Source: Bacteroidia bacterium (GTDB lineage: Bacteria > Bacteroidota > Bacteroidia > Bacteroidales > Dysgonomonadaceae). Taken from it: DNA of 10,354 nucleotides. The notes under the pieces were generated by a model. It was given only the letters and a program-made list of their open reading frames with translations, searched no databases and was not told where the DNA came from. The stretch spans positions 1 through 10,354 of the forward strand of contig BNXH01000059.1 of assembly GCA_025999435.1 (NCBI GenBank), given 5' to 3'. The translations under genes and the position numbers were made by a program. This document shows, piece after piece, positions 7,230 through 10,354 of the stretch. Within the stretch, counting starts at the first letter, position 1. Every line of letters starts with the position of its first letter.

Positions 7230-7258
7230 AAAAAAGCCGATACTTTAAGTATCGGCTT
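7230..7258 (-). terminator. Rho-independent terminator of the fucosidase gene
   Basis: An 11-base-pair perfect stem joins AAGCCGATACT (7234-7244) to AGTATCGGCTT (7248-7258) through a 3-base loop. Read on the minus strand it ends in a T-run (7230-7235, partly in the stem). It lies 66 bases beyond the fucosidase stop and in front of the efflux promoter, so it separates the two transcripts. Confidence 0.85.
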
Positions 7259-7324
7259 GTAATTCATTATTTTAACTGTATATTTCTGAGTAATAATATT
7301 TTATGTACTGTGGATATAGAAGTT

Positions 7325-9226
7325 TTATTTACTATTTATCGGTACTAACCGGATAGCTATAGGACGCATATATTGTGTTCCTTCATATTCTATTCCTTTT
7401 AATGTACCCTTAAATTCTCCTTTCCTCAATTTTATTTTACCGGCATGAATTGTATTTATCTTACCCCATCCACTCAATGGAGTATAATTCACATTGTATA
7501 AATTATCTGCTATTTGAATGGTTACAATGCCGGAATCTTTAGCCGATTCGGTATTATAGTCAATATAAATATCAAATTCGGTAGATCGAGAGATTCTCAG
7601 ATCCCACTGCATGTATTGGTCGTTATTTTTCCATCCTGCTACATAGTTCCTACTGTATTTTCCATCTCCAAATCCTAGGCCTTCTCCTATTCTTTGACTG
7701 TCGAATACTAACAGTGTGTTTTCGCAATCAGGCGTTAATAGCCTGATAGGGTATGGTTTATTTTCTTTTTTTACTTTCAAGGCAATCACTGTACTAGTGG
7801 TGTCAGGAGCTATTGACGGTAGTTTTATAGATAAGTCTTTAGAATCGATTCTTTTTATATTTAGTGGCTTTGCCCGGTTATCCGATACTATCCATCCTTT
7901 TTCTATATCGGAGGTTAACCCTCCAACTACAATATTCCCGTCTTTTGGCCAGTGAAATATATGCAGATATAAAGTGTCCTCTTTTTTGGTTGTTACACCC
8001 CATTGTTGTATTGGTAAATCTGTTTTTTCATTTCCATAAATAGCTTTTCCGTATACTTTCAACCAGTTACCTACGCCCTGAAATATCTTTACATCTGTAT
8101 CATCCCATTTACCGTTACCCATAGGACCCACGTTCATTAATATATTGCCGCCTTTGGCCGTGGCACTGGCTAATAAACGAACAAAATAACTTACCGGTTT
8201 ATGAGAAAAATCTACTTTGCTATACCCATATGATTCATTGGTGGTTGGTATCGATTCCCAACATCCTTCTTCAGGAGGGAAGAATGCCGCTCTGTCTGCT
8301 GTACTCTTGTAGTCTCCATATTGCGTAATAGAGTATCGTGCTAAACGTCCGTTAACTACGATTTTTGTCTCATTGTCGTTTTCCCGGATTGCTTGCAATA
8401 TCCGTATATTTTCATATAGAGGCAATTTGTGTGGCGTGTCGAACCATAAAATGTCGGGATTATATTTTTTTATAAGTTCTATAATTTGAGGAATTGATTT
8501 TTCAGAGACATATTTTTTTGCATGAGGCAGAAACTCCGGAAAGTTAAGCCACCAGTTAGCTCCATGCAACAGTTTGTCACCTCCGGGATTATCATAATCC
8601 CAGTCATTTCCGGGTGCATCGGGATGTTCCCAATCGAATGCATGGGAATAGTAGAATCCAAACTTTATTCCGTGTTTGCGGGCAGCATCGCGCAGTTCTT
8701 TCATAGGGTCGCGTTTGAACTGAGACATTCGAATGTCATAAGGATATGCATCAGAAGGGTAGAGGGCAAAACCATCATGATGTTTTGCCGTAATGATGAA
8801 GTATTTCATTCCGGCATTTACAGCATTTTGTACCCATTCATCGGCATCGAATTCGGATGGGTTAAAGGGATATACTAACTCCCGCTTATATGTTTCTAAA
8901 GGAATTCTGGCTTGTCGCATCAGATGTTCTGTATAGCCTCCGATTTTTCTGCCTTTCCAAATACCGGCAGGGACGGAATATACCCCCCAATGGATAAAAC
9001 AGCCGAACTTAGCATCGTTGAACCATGACATTCGTTCGAGGTTGTTTTTCATACTTTCTTTCCACCATCCGGTCAGAGCATCTTTGACAGCCAAAGTGTC
9101 TTGATATAAGTCTAGTTTTCCTAAATCCATCCCTTGTTCATCGCCTTTGTTCTGGGAATGAATCGATAGATATGAAGAAATTATTATTAGTAATGACAGA
9201 ACTTTTAATTTAATTGTGCTTTTCAT
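7325..9226 (-). CDS. Secreted alpha-L-fucosidase, GH29 family
   Basis: This 633-residue enzyme hydrolyses alpha-L-fucosyl linkages in glycans. Residues 1-25 are a Sec signal peptide ending SIHSQ, with no lipobox, so it is probably periplasmic or exported. The GH29 catalytic barrel covers about 55-400, with hallmark motifs FGCFIHWG (74-81), AKHHDGF (147-153) and the nucleophile Asp263 in DILWFDTP. GCWESIPTTNESYGY (from 321) matches the region that usually carries the acid/base residue; Glu324 or a nearby Glu is a candidate. GGNILMNVGPMGNG is also conserved. A beta-rich linker follows, and the last 145 or so residues (WKNNDQYMQWDLRIS onward) look like a beta-sandwich accessory module. I chose the ATG at 9224-9226: the frame stays open to an ATG at 9319, but that adds 31 residues before the signal peptide and spans the promoter. 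It has its own promoter and terminator, with no SusC/SusD neighbours in the window. Confidence 0.95.
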   Translation of the reverse strand: MKSTIKLKVLSLLIIISSYLSIHSQNKGDEQGMDLGKLDLYQDTLAVKDALTGWWKESMKNNLERMSWFNDAKFGCFIHWGVYSVPAGIWKGRKIGGYTEHLMRQARIPLETYKRELVYPFNPSEFDADEWVQNAVNAGMKYFIITAKHHDGFALYPSDAYPYDIRMSQFKRDPMKELRDAARKHGIKFGFYYSHAFDWEHPDAPGNDWDYDNPGGDKLLHGANWWLNFPEFLPHAKKYVSEKSIPQIIELIKKYNPDILWFDTPHKLPLYENIRILQAIRENDNETKIVVNGRLARYSITQYGDYKSTADRAAFFPPEEGCWESIPTTNESYGYSKVDFSHKPVSYFVRLLASATAKGGNILMNVGPMGNGKWDDTDVKIFQGVGNWLKVYGKAIYGNEKTDLPIQQWGVTTKKEDTLYLHIFHWPKDGNIVVGGLTSDIEKGWIVSDNRAKPLNIKRIDSKDLSIKLPSIAPDTTSTVIALKVKKENKPYPIRLLTPDCENTLLVFDSQRIGEGLGFGDGKYSRNYVAGWKNNDQYMQWDLRISRSTEFDIYIDYNTESAKDSGIVTIQIADNLYNVNYTPLSGWGKINTIHAGKIKLRKGEFKGTLKGIEYEGTQYMRPIAIRLVPINSK

Positions 9227-9251
9227 AATGTATGCATAAATAGGTTTAGTA

Positions 9252-9259
9252 CAAATATA
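9252..9259 (-). promoter_or_regulatory. Bacteroidetes -7 promoter element of the fucosidase gene
   Basis: The minus strand reads TATATTTG, a perfect TAnnTTTG box, 25 bases before the chosen ATG. The upstream gene's terminator lies 85 bases further up, so the fucosidase needs its own promoter here. No convincing -33 TTTG is present. The box also argues against the longer in-frame starts at 9319 and 9286. Confidence 0.6.
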
Positions 9260-9343
9260 GAAATTGATTCGGATAAGGACTTTCATAATTTCGCTATAAA
9301 TATGGTACAATTTCGACATTTTATTTATATCTAATTCTAATGC

Positions 9344-9373
9344 AAAAAGCTGATATTTTGAGTATCAGCTTTT
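9344..9373 (-). terminator. Rho-independent terminator of rluF
   Basis: A 13-base-pair stem (9345-9357 with 9361-9373, one G-T pair) with core AGCTGATA / TATCAGCT closes a 3-base loop. Read on the minus strand it ends in a T-run (9344-9348). It lies 33 bases past the rluF stop. The matching A-run on the other flank makes it potentially bidirectional. Confidence 0.8.
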
Positions 9374-9406
9374 CATATTATAGTTTATAATAACTTAGAA
9401 TATTAT

Positions 9407-10291
9407 TTATTTTCGACTTTTAAGAGGTTTACTTGCTTTTGACTTCGGTTTGTTCGCTACTACTTTTTGCTTTCCAACTCTCAATCCGCTAGCTGGTTTT
9501 CCTTTTGTTTTCGGTTTACTTTTTTTAACTGGATTTTCCGTTGTATCCGGAGTTTGCTTTGGTTTATCTGTTTTCTTTGTCGATTTTGAAATACTGTTGG
9601 TCTTACGGTAATCTTTTTTCAGATCCGATTTTTCAAGAGCTTTATTAAAACTTTTATTACTATTCGAAGGTTTTTTGGATTGTGCTGTCTTTTCCGAATC
9701 TTCAAGCATATCAAATAAGCCTTCCAGTTCCGGATCTGTAAGGTTCCTCCAGTTTCCTTGTCCGAGATTGCCCAGTTTAATATTCATTATCTGTATACGT
9801 TCCAGTTTTAATACTTCGTAATTGAAATATTCACACATGCGTCTGATCTGCCTGTTCAAACCCTGAATAAGCGATATTTGAAACATATAAGTGTTAATTT
9901 CCACAATCTCGCATTTGCGAGTGACCCTGTCCAAGATAGGAACACCCTGCGCCATACGAGTCAGAAACTCTTTTGTAATGGGCTTATTTACCTTTACTAA
10001 ATAATCTTTTTTGTGGTTGTTTCCGGCTCTTAATATTTTATTTACAATATCACCGTCATTGGTCAACAGAATTAATCCTTGAGAATCTTTATCCAAACGT
10101 CCGATGGGAAATATACGTTGCTCGTGCCTGATAAAATTGATAATGTTATCCTTTTCCAGAGTATCAGTCGTACTTACAATGCCTACGGGCTTGTTGAAAG
10201 CAATATATACAGGTTCAATATCATTTATTATAAGCTCTCCGTTTACTTTTACTTTTTGTCCGGGAAGACGCGCTTCAGTAGGAATGCGGGT
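9407..10291 (-). CDS. rluF: 23S rRNA pseudouridine synthase RluF, N-terminus missing
   Basis: RluF converts a uridine in 23S rRNA (U2604 in E. coli) to pseudouridine. The 294 residues visible begin inside the S4 RNA-binding domain (RIPTEARLPGQKVKVNGELI) and continue into the RsuA/RluB/E/F catalytic domain: FNKPVGIVSTTD, then GRLDKDSQGL with the catalytic Asp (codon 10091-10093), AGNNHKKDYLV, GVPILDRVTRKC and QGLNRQIRRMCEYFNYEV. These follow E. coli RluF closely from memory, more so than RluB, RluE or RsuA. The last 85 or so residues are a Lys/Ser/Pro-rich basic tail, likely disordered and RNA-binding, as in E. coli RluF. The first 40 or so residues, including the start of the S4 domain, are absent because the sequence flips at 10292 into an inverted copy. 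The frame runs on to the window end but no longer resembles the family. Confidence 0.93.
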   Translation of the reverse strand, partial: TRIPTEARLPGQKVKVNGELIINDIEPVYIAFNKPVGIVSTTDTLEKDNIINFIRHEQRIFPIGRLDKDSQGLILLTNDGDIVNKILRAGNNHKKDYLVKVNKPITKEFLTRMAQGVPILDRVTRKCEIVEINTYMFQISLIQGLNRQIRRMCEYFNYEVLKLERIQIMNIKLGNLGQGNWRNLTDPELEGLFDMLEDSEKTAQSKKPSNSNKSFNKALEKSDLKKDYRKTNSISKSTKKTDKPKQTPDTTENPVKKSKPKTKGKPASGLRVGKQKVVANKPKSKASKPLKSRK

Positions 10292-10354
10292 TCTTCCCGG
10301 ACAAAAAGTAAAAGTAAACGGAGAGCTTATAATAAATGATATTGAACCTGTATA
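10206..10354. repeat. Perfect 63-base inverted repeat at the window end (probable fold-back artefact)
   Basis: Positions 10206-10268 are the exact reverse complement of 10292-10354, with a 23-base spacer (10269-10291). The left arm encodes conserved RluF residues (PGQKVKVNGELIINDIEP) on the minus strand; the right arm repeats the same bases in opposite orientation where the S4 domain should continue. The arm reaches the last base, so its true length is unknown. The spacer still encodes plausible RluF residues, so the break is at about 10292. Confidence 0.95.

Noticed and set aside
9227..9319. In-frame extension of the fucosidase to an upstream ATG (31 extra residues)
   Set aside because: It would put a hydrophilic stretch before a clear signal peptide and overlap the predicted -7 promoter box.
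10079..10339. Forward 86-residue frame at the right edge
   Set aside because: It is antisense to rluF and then reads through the fold-back palindrome.

Overview
The window looks like a chromosomal piece from a gut-type Bacteroidales bacterium, possibly Dysgonomonas or a relative; this assignment is inference. The DNA is AT-rich. Two start regions carry a Bacteroidetes-type -7 box (TAnnTTTG) with no clear Shine-Dalgarno. The efflux adaptor is a short lipoprotein, and there is a secreted GH29 fucosidase of a type common in this group. All confident genes read on the minus strand, so transcription runs from high to low coordinates.

Layout from low to high coordinates. Positions 1-317 hold no confident gene. 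They contain a possible transposase tail running in from the edge (2-121) and a nested-palindrome MITE/REP-like element (168-298). Positions 318-7122 hold a seven-gene operon, in transcription order: TetR-family regulator (6508-7122), TolC-type outer-membrane channel (5225-6505), HlyD-type periplasmic adaptor lipoprotein (4231-5127), ABC ATPase 1 (3239-4138), ABC ATPase 2 (2515-3252), ABC-2 permease 1 (1415-2518) and ABC-2 permease 2 (318-1418). The last four overlap by 4-14 bases. A promoter lies just before the regulator, and an AT-rich 16-base palindrome next to it could be the operator. Positions 7123-7324 hold that promoter and the fucosidase terminator. Positions 7325-9226 encode an alpha-L-fucosidase with its own promoter. 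Positions 9227-9406 hold that promoter and the terminator of the next gene. Positions 9407 to about 10291 encode an RluF-type pseudouridine synthase missing its N-terminus.

The operon encodes every part of an envelope-spanning exporter: two ATPases and two permeases in the inner membrane, an adaptor in the periplasm and a channel in the outer membrane, under a probably autoregulatory TetR protein. It resembles the E. coli cecR-ybhGFSR arrangement, but the double ATPase (YbhF) is split into two genes and a dedicated TolC is included. The two ATPases are asymmetric. The first lacks the Q-loop Gln and the H-loop His, and the second has a degenerate signature motif. All these defects fall in the same composite ATP site, leaving the other site canonical.

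The right edge (10206-10354) is a perfect 63-base inverted repeat around a 23-base spacer, cutting into rluF and stopping at the last base. It most likely marks a fold-back assembly or library artefact. I found no convincing new biological system; the asymmetric split exporter is the most interesting biology here.
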